32,783 nt of DNA from Halioglobus sp. (GTDB lineage Bacteria; Pseudomonadota; Gammaproteobacteria; Pseudomonadales; Halieaceae), in the NCBI GenBank assembly GCA_020443325.1, contig JAGRIK010000077.1, forward strand, positions 1 to 32,783, read 5' to 3'. The position numbers and the translations under genes are program-made. This document shows, piece by piece, positions 1 through 7,632 of the stretch (position 1 is the first letter of the stretch; every line of letters begins with the position of its first letter). Below the pieces are notes generated by a model. The model was not told where the DNA came from. It saw only the letters and a program-made list of their open reading frames with translations, and made no database searches.

Positions 1-53
1 CCGGCAGGCGTTTCACCAAGCGAATCACGTGGAGCGACTGAAACGCCTGCCGG
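1..53. repeat. Conserved-loop palindrome, copy A1
   Basis: Perfect 15-bp inverted repeat. The left arm CCGGCAGGCGTTTCA is at 1-15 and its exact reverse complement at 39-53, around a 23-base loop at 16-38 that contains CACGTG. The whole 53 bases recur identically at 6234-6286. The loop recurs in reverse complement at 6076-6098 inside a different stem. The right flank (GCGAGCCCGTCG at 57-68) is also shared with the second copy. The element begins at the first base of the window, so it may extend further left. There is no U-tract after the stem in either direction, so it does not look like an ordinary terminator for bioA. Confidence 0.95.
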
Positions 54-66
54 GTCGCGAGCCCGT

Positions 67-107
67 CGCCCCCGACAAGACCCCGACACGCCCCCGACAA
101 GACCCCG
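67..107. repeat. Two-copy 19-bp direct repeat
   Basis: The 19-base unit CGCCCCCGACAAGACCCCG occurs at 67-85 and 89-107, a 22-base period. It lies between palindrome A1 and the 3' end of bioA. A diverged version of the same GC-rich text follows palindrome copy A2 near 6302-6327, so it may be part of a larger repeat unit. The remaining bases to 164 show nothing else recognisable. Confidence 0.6.
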
Positions 108-164
108 CATAGAACCCGGTAAAGCCGATCACGAAGTCAGTGGTAGTCTGCAGATGAGGAGGAT

Positions 165-1454
165 CTAAAGCCCCGCCACCACATCCACCATAGCCGCAGT
201 CAAAGTGGCCACATCTGCAGTGCCCATGACATAAGGCGGCATCGCATACACCAGCTTGCCAAACGGACGCACCCAGACCCCACGCTCGACAAACATCGGT
301 TGCACCACACGCATATCCACCGCTTCCCGCAACTCGATCACACCAATCGCACCCAGTGTGCGCACATCTGCGACATTGGAACACTCTCTCGCCGGCGCGA
401 GGCCGGCACTCAGTTCCCCGTGCAGACGCTCAACAGTGCGCCGCCAGGGCTGGGAGAGGAGCAGCCTGATACTGGCCAGCGCAGTCGCACAGGCGAGCGG
501 GTTGGCCATGAATGTCGGGCCGTGCATAAATGCCCCGGCCTCGCCAGCGGTGATGCCACTGCTGATACGCGCTGTGCAGAGGGTTGCGGCGAGTGTCATA
601 TAGCCCCCGGTGAGGGCCTTTCCGAGACACAGAATATCCGGCACGACGTTCGCATGCTCCAGCGCGAACATTTTCCCGGTGCGGCCGAAGCCGGTGGCGA
701 TCTCATCGAAAATCAACAGGACATCGTACTCGTCGCAAAGCGCGCGCAGCTTCACAAGGTACTGCGGTGAATAAAAACGCATCCCGCCAGCGCCCTGTGC
801 CACCGGCTCCACGATGACGGCGGCCAGCTCGTTGCAGTGTTGTTCGAGCAGCACCTTCATCGCTGCAATATCAGCGTCCTCACAGGGGGCATCGAATGCG
901 CAGGTGGGGGCAGGTGCAAACAGTTGTTGCGGTAACGCCGCGCCGAATAAATGGTGCATGCCCGTGACGGGGTCGCACAGGGACATCGCGCCGAAGGTAT
1001 CACCGTGATAGCCGTTGCGCAGGGACAACAGTTTTTGCTTTTCTGGCTTGCCGGTGCTGTACCAGTATTGAATGGCCATCTTCATTGCGACTTCCACCGA
1101 TACGGAGCCGGAGTCGCTGAAAAACACTCGGTCCAATGCCACAGGGGTGAGTTCTACGAGTAGTTCTGCCAATTGCACGGCCGGCTCGTGCGTCAGCCCA
1201 CCAAACATCACATGGGACACATCGTGTAATTGCGCTTCGACCGCGCGATTGAGAACGGGGTGGTTGTATCCGTGTATCGCGCACCACCAGGAGGCCATGC
1301 CGTCGATCAATTCCCTGCCATCGGCGAGTTTGATACGTACACCACTGGCGCTGGTCACGGGGTAGACGTCAGCACCGCCAGTGGCCGGGGCATAGGGGTG
1401 CCAGATGGCAGCGCTATCGGCGCGCTGTATCTCCTGCCACGATGCGCGCGTCAT
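165..1454 (-). CDS. bioA: Adenosylmethionine-8-amino-7-oxononanoate aminotransferase
   Basis: BioA is a PLP enzyme that transfers the amino group of S-adenosylmethionine to 8-amino-7-oxononanoate, giving 7,8-diaminononanoate in cytoplasmic biotin synthesis. The 429-residue product matches the usual length. Visible class-III aminotransferase landmarks are the N-terminal WHPY near residue 18, the substrate-pocket MASWW near 53-57, NGYHGDT near 147, the PLP-binding FDEIATG (Asp250), and the Schiff-base lysine in [10 protein letters not shown] (Lys279). The ATG at 1452-1454 overlaps the tesA stop (ATGA), so the two are probably translationally coupled and transcribed as tesA-bioA. No other biotin gene is nearby, so the usual bioBFHCD cluster must lie elsewhere if present. 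Confidence 0.97.
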   Translation of the reverse strand: MTRASWQEIQRADSAAIWHPYAPATGGADVYPVTSASGVRIKLADGRELIDGMASWWCAIHGYNHPVLNRAVEAQLHDVSHVMFGGLTHEPAVQLAELLVELTPVALDRVFFSDSGSVSVEVAMKMAIQYWYSTGKPEKQKLLSLRNGYHGDTFGAMSLCDPVTGMHHLFGAALPQQLFAPAPTCAFDAPCEDADIAAMKVLLEQHCNELAAVIVEPVAQGAGGMRFYSPQYLVKLRALCDEYDVLLIFDEIATGFGRTGKMFALEHANVVPDILCLGKALTGGYMTLAATLCTARISSGITAGEAGAFMHGPTFMANPLACATALASIRLLLSQPWRRTVERLHGELSAGLAPARECSNVADVRTLGAIGVIELREAVDMRVVQPMFVERGVWVRPFGKLVYAMPPYVMGTADVATLTAAMVDVVAGL

Positions 1455-2092
1455 AACCCTGCCAGTACGTCGTTGACGGTGGGCAGTACATTGGCGAGTA
1501 TCAGTGGCTGGGCTTCGACGGTGGGATGGAGTCCGTCCGGCTGCACCAGTTTCGGGTTTGTGGCAACACCGTCGAGGAGGAACGGCGCCAGGATACTGTC
1601 AGTTTCCGCCGCGACGTCGCGGAAGCTTTCGCGAAACCCGGTGGTGTAGCGTGCCCCGTAGTTGGGCGGGATTTCCATCGGAAGCAGAATTACCCGGGCA
1701 CCGTTCTCCTGGGACATTCTCACCAGTGCAGCCAGGTTGCTGCGCAACGTCGGCAGCGGGTATCCGCGCAGGCCATCGTTGGCGCCCAGTTCGATGATGA
1801 CGACATTGGGACTGTGTTCTTCCAGCAGCGCCGGTAATCGACGCAGTCCACCTTCGGTTGTTTCGCCGCTGATACTGGCATTGATCACGCTCAAGCCGGC
1901 GTCCTGCGCCTGCAACTCGTTCGCCATTTGCGCAACCCAGCCCTGTTCAAGAGACATACCATAGGCTGCACTGATACTATCGCCTAACACCAGAATTTTC
2001 TGTTCACTGGCGTGCGCGTTCACGATGAGCGCCAGTAACAGGCATCCAAGTAGTAATGAGTTGCGTATACCGCAGTAAAGGGCACGATGCAT
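1451..2092 (-). CDS. tesA: Acyl-CoA thioesterase I / lysophospholipase (SGNH hydrolase)
   Basis: TesA is a periplasmic multifunctional esterase that hydrolyses acyl-CoA, lysophospholipid and some peptide-like esters. The reading frame is open further upstream, but the start chosen is the ATG at 2090-2092. From there the protein is 213 residues and opens with a signal peptide (hydrophobic residues about 12-24, predicted cleavage after AHA near residue 28), as in known TesA. SGNH motifs follow: GDSIS with nucleophile Ser39, the glycine block in [12 protein letters not shown], and DGLHPT with the catalytic Asp and His near the C-terminus. It is divergent from ybbA, an arrangement also found in Escherichia coli. 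The chosen ATG overlaps the ybbA ATG on the other strand. Confidence 0.94.
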   Translation of the reverse strand: MHRALYCGIRNSLLLGCLLLALIVNAHASEQKILVLGDSISAAYGMSLEQGWVAQMANELQAQDAGLSVINASISGETTEGGLRRLPALLEEHSPNVVIIELGANDGLRGYPLPTLRSNLAALVRMSQENGARVILLPMEIPPNYGARYTTGFRESFRDVAAETDSILAPFLLDGVATNPKLVQPDGLHPTVEAQPLILANVLPTVNDVLAGL

Positions 2093-2753
2093 GATCAAAT
2101 GTGACAATCTCCAGAAGCGGGTTCCCATGGCGGGCACCGAACTGGAGATACTGAAAGGGATTACACTGGAAATCAAGTCGGGAGAGTCCGTCGCCATTAT
2201 CGGCGCGTCCGGCTCCGGTAAATCCACGTTGCTGGGCTTGCTCGCAGGGCTCGATGAGGCCACAGCGGGCAGCGTCGAAATAGACGGCACTGACCTCGGC
2301 GCGCTGGATGAGGATGATCGGGCGCGCTTTCGCGGCCAGCATATCGGTTTCGTGTTTCAGTCCTTCCAGCTGTTGCCGGCACTGACAGCACTGGAGAATG
2401 TGATGTTACCGCTGGAATTGCAGGGGCAAAACAGTGTCCAGGAACAGGCGCTGCACTACCTGCGGCGCGTCGGGCTCGATGCCAGAACAAATCATTATCC
2501 ACTGCAGCTGTCCGGCGGGGAGCAGCAGCGAGTTGCACTGGCGCGCGCGTTTGCGTCCAAGCCCGCGATTCTGTTTGCCGATGAACCGACCGGCAACCTG
2601 GATACCGTGACAGGTGAGCACATCATCGATCTGCTGTTCGAGCTCAATCGGGAGGAGGGTACAACACTGGTACTGGTCACCCATGACCAGGTGCTGGCAG
2701 ATCGCTGCCAGAGGCGGCTGCGCCTGGATGGCGGTGCGCTGGTGCAGGAGTAG
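2091..2753 (+). CDS. ybbA: ABC transporter ATP-binding protein, YbbA type
   Basis: This is the ATPase of the YbbA-YbbP exporter, in the MacB/LolD group of ABC systems that power transport or extraction from the inner membrane. Its natural substrate is not established. All nucleotide-binding elements are visible in 220 residues: Walker A GASGSGKST (about 38-46), Q-loop FVFQSF (Gln90), signature LSGGEQQ (140-146), Walker B ILFADE (160-165), then PTGNLD and the H-loop VTHD. The start is forced: an in-frame stop lies 15 bases upstream of the ATG and no other start codon lies between. The gene for its permease follows after 6 bases. The start codon overlaps that of tesA on the other strand. Confidence 0.95.
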   Translation: MIKCDNLQKRVPMAGTELEILKGITLEIKSGESVAIIGASGSGKSTLLGLLAGLDEATAGSVEIDGTDLGALDEDDRARFRGQHIGFVFQSFQLLPALTALENVMLPLELQGQNSVQEQALHYLRRVGLDARTNHYPLQLSGGEQQRVALARAFASKPAILFADEPTGNLDTVTGEHIIDLLFELNREEGTTLVLVTHDQVLADRCQRRLRLDGGALVQE

Positions 2754-2759
2754 AGTCCG

Positions 2760-5234
2760 GTGTCGATGACTGCGACAAAAATGCTGGCGCGCGATTGGCG
2801 CGGCGGCGAACTGGGCGTACTGGTCATGGCCCTCGTGCTGGCAGTGGGCGTGGTGTCCGGTATCAGCGCGTTTACCACGCGGCTGCAGAATGCGCTGGAG
2901 CAGGAGAGTCACCGTTTCCTGGCGGCTGACCTGGTCGTCACAAGCGGCAGGGAATTACCGGCGGACTGGCTGCTGGAAGGCGAAGGGGAGGGGTTACAGC
3001 AGGCGCTGACCCTGCAATTCCCCTCCATGGTCTATGTGCGCGATGACACCATGGCACTGGCGTCGATCAAGGCGGTGAGCGAAGCGTATCCACTGCGCGG
3101 GGAGATGACCTACAGCAGGGAGCCCTTTGGCGCGGTACTCTCGGCTGAAGAAGGCCCGGGCCGCGGTGAAGTCTGGCTGGATTCCCGCCTGTTCGCGTTG
3201 CTGGATGTCGCTGTTGGTGATGAGGTCACGATCGGCGAAGCCAATTTTGTCGTCGCTGCGGCGGCGCGCACGGAACCCGACCAGGGCTCGTCTTTTTACG
3301 GGTACGGCCCCAGGGTGGTCATGCACTACGGCGATATCCCCGCCACCGGCGTGGTACAGCCGGGCAGTCGGGTCGAGTATCGACAGCTGTACGCCGGCGC
3401 GGCGCCTGCAATTGCGACGTTCTCGAAGTGGCTGGAACCGCAGCTGCAGGAAGGGCAGCGTGCACTGACGGTGGAAGAGGGACAGCCCGGTATCGGTAAT
3501 GCGCTGGACCGCGCCGAGAGTTTCCTGCTGCTGGCCGGCAGCCTGGCAGTGGTGCTGGCGGGCGTTGCCGTCGCGCTGGCAGCGCGACGATTCAGCGAGC
3601 GGCACCACGATTATGTTGCGATCATCAAAAGCCTGGGGGCAACCTCCAGCACAGTAAATCGCCTGTACGGCAGCAGCTTGCTACTCCTGGGCCTCGTCGC
3701 CACCGTGCTGGGTTGCCTGCTGGGTTGGGGTATACAGGGGTTGTTCTTTTCCCTGTTTGCTGAACAATTGCCGGTACAGCCGGGGCCCAGCGGCATACGC
3801 CCCTATGCGATTGGCGCAGTCACCTCCCTGACCTGCCTGTTTTGTTTTGCCTGGCCGCCGCTGCGGCGTCTCGGTCATGCGAGCCCGCTGCGGGTCCTGC
3901 GCAGGGACTTGCCGATGGAAAATCGCCAGGCCATCTACGATTACATTGTGGGATTGCTGGCGGTCACCCTGTTGATGTGGTGGTACAGCCAGGACTGGAA
4001 ACTCACGCTGGCGGTGCTGGCGGGCCTTGCGCTGACCGTTGGTCTCGGGTTTTGCCTGGCGTTGACGCTGCTGCGAGGCGGGCGCCTGGTGGGGATGAGT
4101 GCCGGCAGTATCTGGCGCCTCGCTTTGGCGGGTTTGCAGCGCCGGGGCAAGGCGAATGCGTTGCAGGTCGTGATCTTCGCGATGGCGATCATGATGCTGC
4201 TGGTGCTGTTACTGGTGCGCACTTCGCTCATAGACGAGTGGCAGGCGCAGTTGCCCAGTGATGCACCCAACCATTTCATGATCAACATCGGGCCTGAGAA
4301 TGTGCAGGCGATCGAGCAGTTACTGCGCGCGGAAAACATCACCAGTGAGCCGTTCTACCCGATGATTCGCGGCCGCATCATGTCGGTCAGGGGGGAGGAG
4401 TTGCCCAGCACCGACGATGTGCAGGAGGGGCGCCGCCAGCGCGAAATCAATTTTACCTGGTCGGATACGTTGCCCAACGAGAACCGGCTGCTGGCGGGGC
4501 AGTGGTGGGAACCGGGCACCGATGAGGCTCTGGTTTCACTGGAGGAGGAGTTTGCCGAGCGAATGGGTCTCGAGGTGGGAGACTCGGTCGGCTTTCTTGT
4601 CGGTTCTGAACCGCTGGAGGCGCGCGTGGCGAGTATTCGCCAGTTGCAGTGGCAATCCATGCGGCCCAATTTTTTCCTCGTGTTTCCGCCGCGCCTGCTG
4701 GCGGATTACCCCGCAACCTTTATGACCAGCTTTCACCTGGACGAGGGGAATAAGGCGTTCCTCAATCGCTTTGTACGCCGCTTTCCCACCGTGACCGTGA
4801 TAGAGATGGATATCGTTGTGGAGCAGATTCGCACGATCATCAACCAGGTATCCGCTGCCATTAACCTGGTGCTCGTGGTGATTCTTGCGGCTGGGGGGCT
4901 GGTGCTGGTCGCCGGTGTGCAGGCCAGTGTTGATGCCCGCGTGCATGAGAGCGCTATCCTGCGCGCGCTGGGCGCACCACGCCGCTTGATACTCGGGGGA
5001 TTGTTGATCGAGTTTGCCACCCTGGGCCTGTTCGCGGGTTTTCTTGCCACCGTGGCGGCAGAACTGTCAGTGTTTATCCTGCAGACGCTGGTAATGGAAA
5101 TGGATTACACGCCGACACCGTGGTTGTGGCCGGTCGGGATATTAAGTGGGGCATTTGTGATTGGAGCCCTGGGCGTATTCAGTTGTCGCCGGGTGGTGTC
5201 CACGCCGCCAGTAACGGTATTGCGAGAACTGTAG
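2760..5234 (+). CDS. ybbP: ABC transporter permease, YbbP type (double FtsX domain)
   Basis: This is the membrane partner of YbbA. The 824-residue protein is slightly longer than E. coli YbbP. It has an N-terminal membrane segment near residues 14-36, a large periplasmic region, then a first FtsX-like transmembrane block near 255-370 (containing HHDYVAIIKSLGATSS). Further central helices follow around 395-490, then a second periplasmic domain and a final FtsX block near 690-815 (containing ESAILRALGAPRR). The GTG at 2760 is called; an ATG two codons later at 2766 is equally possible. The product is probably an inner-membrane exporter, but the substrate cannot be told from sequence. The stop is followed by a 9-bp tandem repeat. 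Confidence 0.93.
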   Translation: MSMTATKMLARDWRGGELGVLVMALVLAVGVVSGISAFTTRLQNALEQESHRFLAADLVVTSGRELPADWLLEGEGEGLQQALTLQFPSMVYVRDDTMALASIKAVSEAYPLRGEMTYSREPFGAVLSAEEGPGRGEVWLDSRLFALLDVAVGDEVTIGEANFVVAAAARTEPDQGSSFYGYGPRVVMHYGDIPATGVVQPGSRVEYRQLYAGAAPAIATFSKWLEPQLQEGQRALTVEEGQPGIGNALDRAESFLLLAGSLAVVLAGVAVALAARRFSERHHDYVAIIKSLGATSSTVNRLYGSSLLLLGLVATVLGCLLGWGIQGLFFSLFAEQLPVQPGPSGIRPYAIGAVTSLTCLFCFAWPPLRRLGHASPLRVLRRDLPMENRQAIYDYIVGLLAVTLLMWWYSQDWKLTLAVLAGLALTVGLGFCLALTLLRGGRLVGMSAGSIWRLALAGLQRRGKANALQVVIFAMAIMMLLVLLLVRTSLIDEWQAQLPSDAPNHFMINIGPENVQAIEQLLRAENITSEPFYPMIRGRIMSVRGEELPSTDDVQEGRRQREINFTWSDTLPNENRLLAGQWWEPGTDEALVSLEEEFAERMGLEVGDSVGFLVGSEPLEARVASIRQLQWQSMRPNFFLVFPPRLLADYPATFMTSFHLDEGNKAFLNRFVRRFPTVTVIEMDIVVEQIRTIINQVSAAINLVLVVILAAGGLVLVAGVQASVDARVHESAILRALGAPRRLILGGLLIEFATLGLFAGFLATVAAELSVFILQTLVMEMDYTPTPWLWPVGILSGAFVIGALGVFSCRRVVSTPPVTVLREL

Positions 5235-5243
5235 ATTCGGGTC

Positions 5244-5305
5244 GCGACAACCGCGACAACCGCGACAACCGCGACAACCGCGGCAACCGCGGCAACCGCG
5301 GCAAC
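5244..5305. repeat. 9-bp tandem repeat (seven units)
   Basis: Seven consecutive units lie between the convergent stop codons of ybbP and the tetR-type gene. Four copies of GCGACAACC (5244-5279) are followed by two of GCGGCAACC (5280-5297) and a last unit (5298-5305) that lacks its final base. The clean switch from the A-type to the G-type unit suggests one substitution that then spread by slippage. No open reading frame uses it and there are no spacers, so this is a minisatellite and not a CRISPR array. Copy number is probably variable between strains. Confidence 0.95.
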
Positions 5306-5348
5306 ACTGCGCACTTGCGCCGCGACCTACCTCGGCCCTTGATGCCGC

Positions 5349-5996
5349 TCAGTCGCTGACGGGTTTGTCCGGGGATGGAGAATAGCTGATCCCGTCGAGA
5401 AAGATCTGCACGCCAAACTTCACCTGGCGCTGCAAATCGATGTAGCGCTCGAACAGCTGCGGCGCATCAACGAGCAACGTCGCGAGACCATAAATACTGG
5501 ACCAGGCGGCATTCGTCATGTAAGCGACATTATCGACGTGTCGAAAAACACCACTGTCCACACCGCGTTGCAGAATATCCTGCACCAGTTGCAGCGTGTC
5601 GCGGCTGGCCTTGCGCAACTCGGGGTATTTAACGGTAGGTTGCACTGCCGGGCCAAACATCAGTTTGAACAGTTGCGGATTGCGCGCCGCATAATCCACA
5701 TAGGTCTGGGCGAACGCGAGCAACTGTTCCTGCGGGCAATCGCCGGTGCTCTCTCCTGCGCTGCGCAGGGCATCGAGCAGGTTGCGGTAGCCGTCAGTCG
5801 CCATCGCAGCGAGCAGCTCGCTCTTGTCGGAGAAATGGCGATAAGGCGCAGTCTGGGAGACCCCCACCGCGCGGGCCAGTGCCCGCAGGCTGAGTTCCTC
5901 GACTCCGTTAACCTGTAGCTGTGCGATAGCCGTGGTGAGCAGCTCCGCGCGGAGGTTGCCGTGGTGGTAGCTTTTTGAGGTCGCGGTTTCGGTCAT
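5349..5996 (-). CDS. TetR/AcrR-family transcriptional regulator (WHG-type C-terminus)
   Basis: This is a 215-residue DNA-binding regulator. The N-terminal helix-turn-helix is clear (about residues 36-56, [21 protein letters not shown]), preceded by [10 protein letters not shown], which is typical of the TetR subgroup with a WHG-type ligand-binding domain. The C-terminal 130 residues are helical and hydrophobic, as expected for a ligand pocket and dimer interface. It is convergent with ybbP and followed upstream by a 421-base non-coding region, so its targets are not obvious. It may regulate itself. A short palindrome TAAGCTTA at 6001-6008 lies directly before the start codon. The ligand is unknown. 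Confidence 0.93.
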   Translation of the reverse strand: MTETATSKSYHHGNLRAELLTTAIAQLQVNGVEELSLRALARAVGVSQTAPYRHFSDKSELLAAMATDGYRNLLDALRSAGESTGDCPQEQLLAFAQTYVDYAARNPQLFKLMFGPAVQPTVKYPELRKASRDTLQLVQDILQRGVDSGVFRHVDNVAYMTNAAWSSIYGLATLLVDAPQLFERYIDLQRQVKFGVQIFLDGISYSPSPDKPVSD

Positions 5997-6048
5997 GGCG
6001 TAAGCTTAACCTAAAATGGGTGGACTCTGGGAAGTGGCTTTGTAGGGC

Positions 6049-6125
6049 GGTTACGGATAGAAAAAGTGTTTCTCAGTCGCTCCACGTGATTCGCTTGGTG
6101 AGAAACACTTTTTCTATCCGCAACC
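6049..6125. repeat. Conserved-loop palindrome with a different stem, copy B
   Basis: The arms at 6054-6075 and 6099-6120 are perfectly complementary over 22 bp (inner part AGTGTTTCTCA / TGAGAAACACT). Pairing extends outward by another 4 of 5 bp (6049-6053 with 6121-6125, one mismatch). The 23-base loop at 6076-6098 is the exact reverse complement of the loop of copies A1 and A2, and the CA/TG dinucleotides touching the loop are also kept. The rest of the stem shares only a short GTTT stretch near the loop with the A stem. It lies about 55-130 bases upstream of the tetR-type start codon. The T-run at 6109-6113 lies inside the stem, so this is not a terminator. Confidence 0.96.
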
Positions 6126-6222
6126 TCAGTGCACACCATTCGACTAGATCACAAAAAATATGTTCCATTCATACACTTCACAATCTAGCGTTCGTCATAT
6201 CGTGCCGTAGCCTTGGGATGCA

Positions 6223-6297
6223 GGGCTCGTGCACCGGCAGGCGTTTCACCAAGCGAATCACGTGGAGCGACTGAAACGCCTGCCGGGGTGCGAGCCC
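6223..6297. repeat. Conserved-loop palindrome, copy A2
   Basis: The inner 53 bases at 6234-6286 are identical to 1-53: arms 6234-6248 and 6272-6286, loop 6249-6271. Here the left context is visible, and the pairing resumes outside the perfect stem: GGGCTCG at 6223-6229 matches CGAGCCC at 6291-6297, with an imperfect 4-base stretch between. It lies in the same spacer as copy B and in opposite orientation, so the two 23-base loops are themselves complementary to each other at a distance of about 150 bases. Confidence 0.96.
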
Positions 6298-6417
6298 GTC
6301 GGCCACGACTAACCCCCCGACTGCGCTACAAAAAAATTCAACTCATTGGTAGCAGGAACCAACTAGAAGGGACCAACCCCAACAGATCAGCCCCCTCAAC
6401 GACATGGAGTGCGAATA

Positions 6418-7398
6418 TTACGGCAGCAGATGCTTAACCGCGTCCCGCTCTTCAGCCAGTTCCTGCTCGGTAGCCGTCATCTTCGCGCGGCTGAAATCGC
6501 TGATCTCGGCGCTCTGTACAATGGTCCACTCGCCGTCGCTGCAGCGGCAGGGGAAAGAGTAGATCAGGCCTTCCTGGATACCGTAGGAGCCGTCGGATTG
6601 CACGCCCATGGAAACCCAGTCATCGCCCTCTGTGCCCAGTGCCCAGGAGCGCATGTGCCCGATAGCGGCGTTGGCGGCCGAGGCGGCTGAAGAGGCGCCG
6701 CGCGCCTTGATGATTGCCGCGCCGCGCTGCTGTACCACCGGAATGAAGTCGTTTTCATACCACGCCTGGTCCACGAGGCTGATCGCGGGTTCGCCGTTGA
6801 CCTTCGCGTTGAACAGGTCGGGGTACTGGGTGGCGGAGTGGTTGCCCCAGATTGTCATGTTGGTCACATCGTTGACGGTCTTGCCGGTCTTGAGTGCTAT
6901 CTGGGTTTTCGCGCGATTGTGGTCGAGGCGTGTCATCGCGGTGAAATTGTGTGGATTGATGTCGGGGGCGTTGCGCTGGGTGATCAATGCGTTGGTGTTT
7001 GCGGGGTTGCCGACTACCAGCACCTTGATGTTCCGGCTTGCGTGATCGTTGATCGCCTTGCCCTGGACGGAGAAGATTGCTGCGTTGGCTTCCAGCAGGT
7101 CCTTGCGCTCCATACCGGGGCCGCGTGGACGCGCGCCGACCAGCAGGGCGTAATCGGAGTCCTTGAAACCGGTGTTGGGGTCGTCGGTGCAGACAATACC
7201 TGCCAGCAGGGGGAACGCGCAGTCCTCAAGCTCCATTTTAACGCCGTCGAGGGCTTCCATCGCCGGCGTGATATCGAGCAGTTGCAGTATCACAGGCTGG
7301 TCATCGCCGAGCATCGCGCCGGAGGCAATGCGGAAAACGAGTGCGTAGCCAATCTGGCCAGCCGCGCCGGTTACAGTCACACGAACGGGTTGTTTCAT
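6418..7398 (-). CDS. mdh: Malate dehydrogenase (NAD-dependent, LDH-like type)
   Basis: Mdh interconverts malate and oxaloacetate with NAD in the cytoplasmic TCA cycle. The 326-residue product belongs to the group found in Burkholderia, Xanthomonas and many marine proteobacteria rather than to the E. coli mdh group. Visible features are the nucleotide-binding [10 protein letters not shown] (11-20), Asp42 at the end of the second strand (favouring NAD over NADP), and substrate arginines in [13 protein letters not shown] (Arg92, Arg98). The nicotinamide-side VVGNPANTN (about 128-136) follows, then the catalytic pair Asp159 in TRLDHNRA and His187 in IWGNHSATQ. It is monocistronic and divergent from ttcA. 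GAGGATC upstream of the ATG is a suitable ribosome binding site. Confidence 0.97.
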   Translation of the reverse strand: MKQPVRVTVTGAAGQIGYALVFRIASGAMLGDDQPVILQLLDITPAMEALDGVKMELEDCAFPLLAGIVCTDDPNTGFKDSDYALLVGARPRGPGMERKDLLEANAAIFSVQGKAINDHASRNIKVLVVGNPANTNALITQRNAPDINPHNFTAMTRLDHNRAKTQIALKTGKTVNDVTNMTIWGNHSATQYPDLFNAKVNGEPAISLVDQAWYENDFIPVVQQRGAAIIKARGASSAASAANAAIGHMRSWALGTEGDDWVSMGVQSDGSYGIQEGLIYSFPCRCSDGEWTIVQSAEISDFSRAKMTATEQELAEERDAVKHLLP

Positions 7399-7431
7399 GG
7401 GGGAGTGATCCTCATAAATGGATTGATGCGG

Positions 7432-7459
7432 AATTTAGCGGCGGACATTGTCGTGGCAA
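7432..7459 (-). promoter_or_regulatory. Putative sigma-70 promoter of mdh
   Basis: Read on the minus strand, TTGCCA (7454-7459) and TAAATT (7432-7437) are separated by 16 bases. These match the -35 and -10 consensus at 5 and 4 of 6 positions. The spacing to the mdh start at 7398 gives a leader of about 25-30 bases containing the GAGG ribosome site. This is a by-eye match only. Confidence 0.35.
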
Positions 7460-7490
7460 ACTGGCGAAATTACAAGGTGGTGGCCGATTG

Positions 7491-7521
7491 CTGCGGGAAT
7501 CCCGGATGTGTCATTCCGCAG
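7491..7521. repeat. Imperfect inverted repeat between mdh and ttcA
   Basis: CTGCGGGAAT at 7491-7500 pairs with ATTCCGCAG at 7513-7521 with a single bulged G, leaving a 12-base loop. A smaller perfect hairpin, CGGG/CCCG (7524-7535), follows immediately. There is no U-tract on the plus strand. It lies in the divergent spacer and could be an operator or a leader structure of either transcript. Its function is unknown. Confidence 0.4.
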
Positions 7522-7632
7522 TTCGGGTGCGCCCGCAAAAAATTAGTTCGTCAAATGCCCCCTGCACAACTGGACGCGAGCGAGCACTAGCAAGTAAAAT
7601 GCCCGCCAAATCAAGCACTAACGGCAACCACT

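Larger units (their letters stand above)
5997..6417. other. Non-coding spacer between tetR-type gene and mdh
   Basis: This 421-base spacer holds two large palindromes (6049-6125 and 6223-6297) in opposite orientation, listed separately. The stretch 6121-6220 is relatively AT-rich and shows no convincing gene. The stretch 6300-6417 shows only a weak inverted repeat (TTGGT at 6346-6350, ACCAA at 6358-6362) downstream of mdh, with a run of A at 6330-6336 that would read as U on the mdh transcript. That is a poor candidate terminator, since the U-run sits about ten bases past the stem. Confidence 0.7.

Noticed and set aside
5244-5305. CRISPR-like repeat array
   Set aside because: The units are 9 bases with no spacers between them and there are no cas genes in the window.
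6054-6120. Terminator for the tetR-type gene or mdh
   Set aside because: The T-run lies within the right arm and pairs with A's of the left arm. The element is upstream of the tetR-type start and far past the mdh stop.
1-6286. Integron attC sites
   Set aside because: attC sites keep short core sequences at their ends and vary in the middle. Here the middle is fixed and the arms vary, and no integrase or cassette array is present.
6418-7398. The malate dehydrogenase as a lactate dehydrogenase or an unusual enzyme
   Set aside because: The substrate-site arginines and [17 protein letters not shown] blocks are those of the ordinary LDH-like malate dehydrogenase group of proteobacteria.
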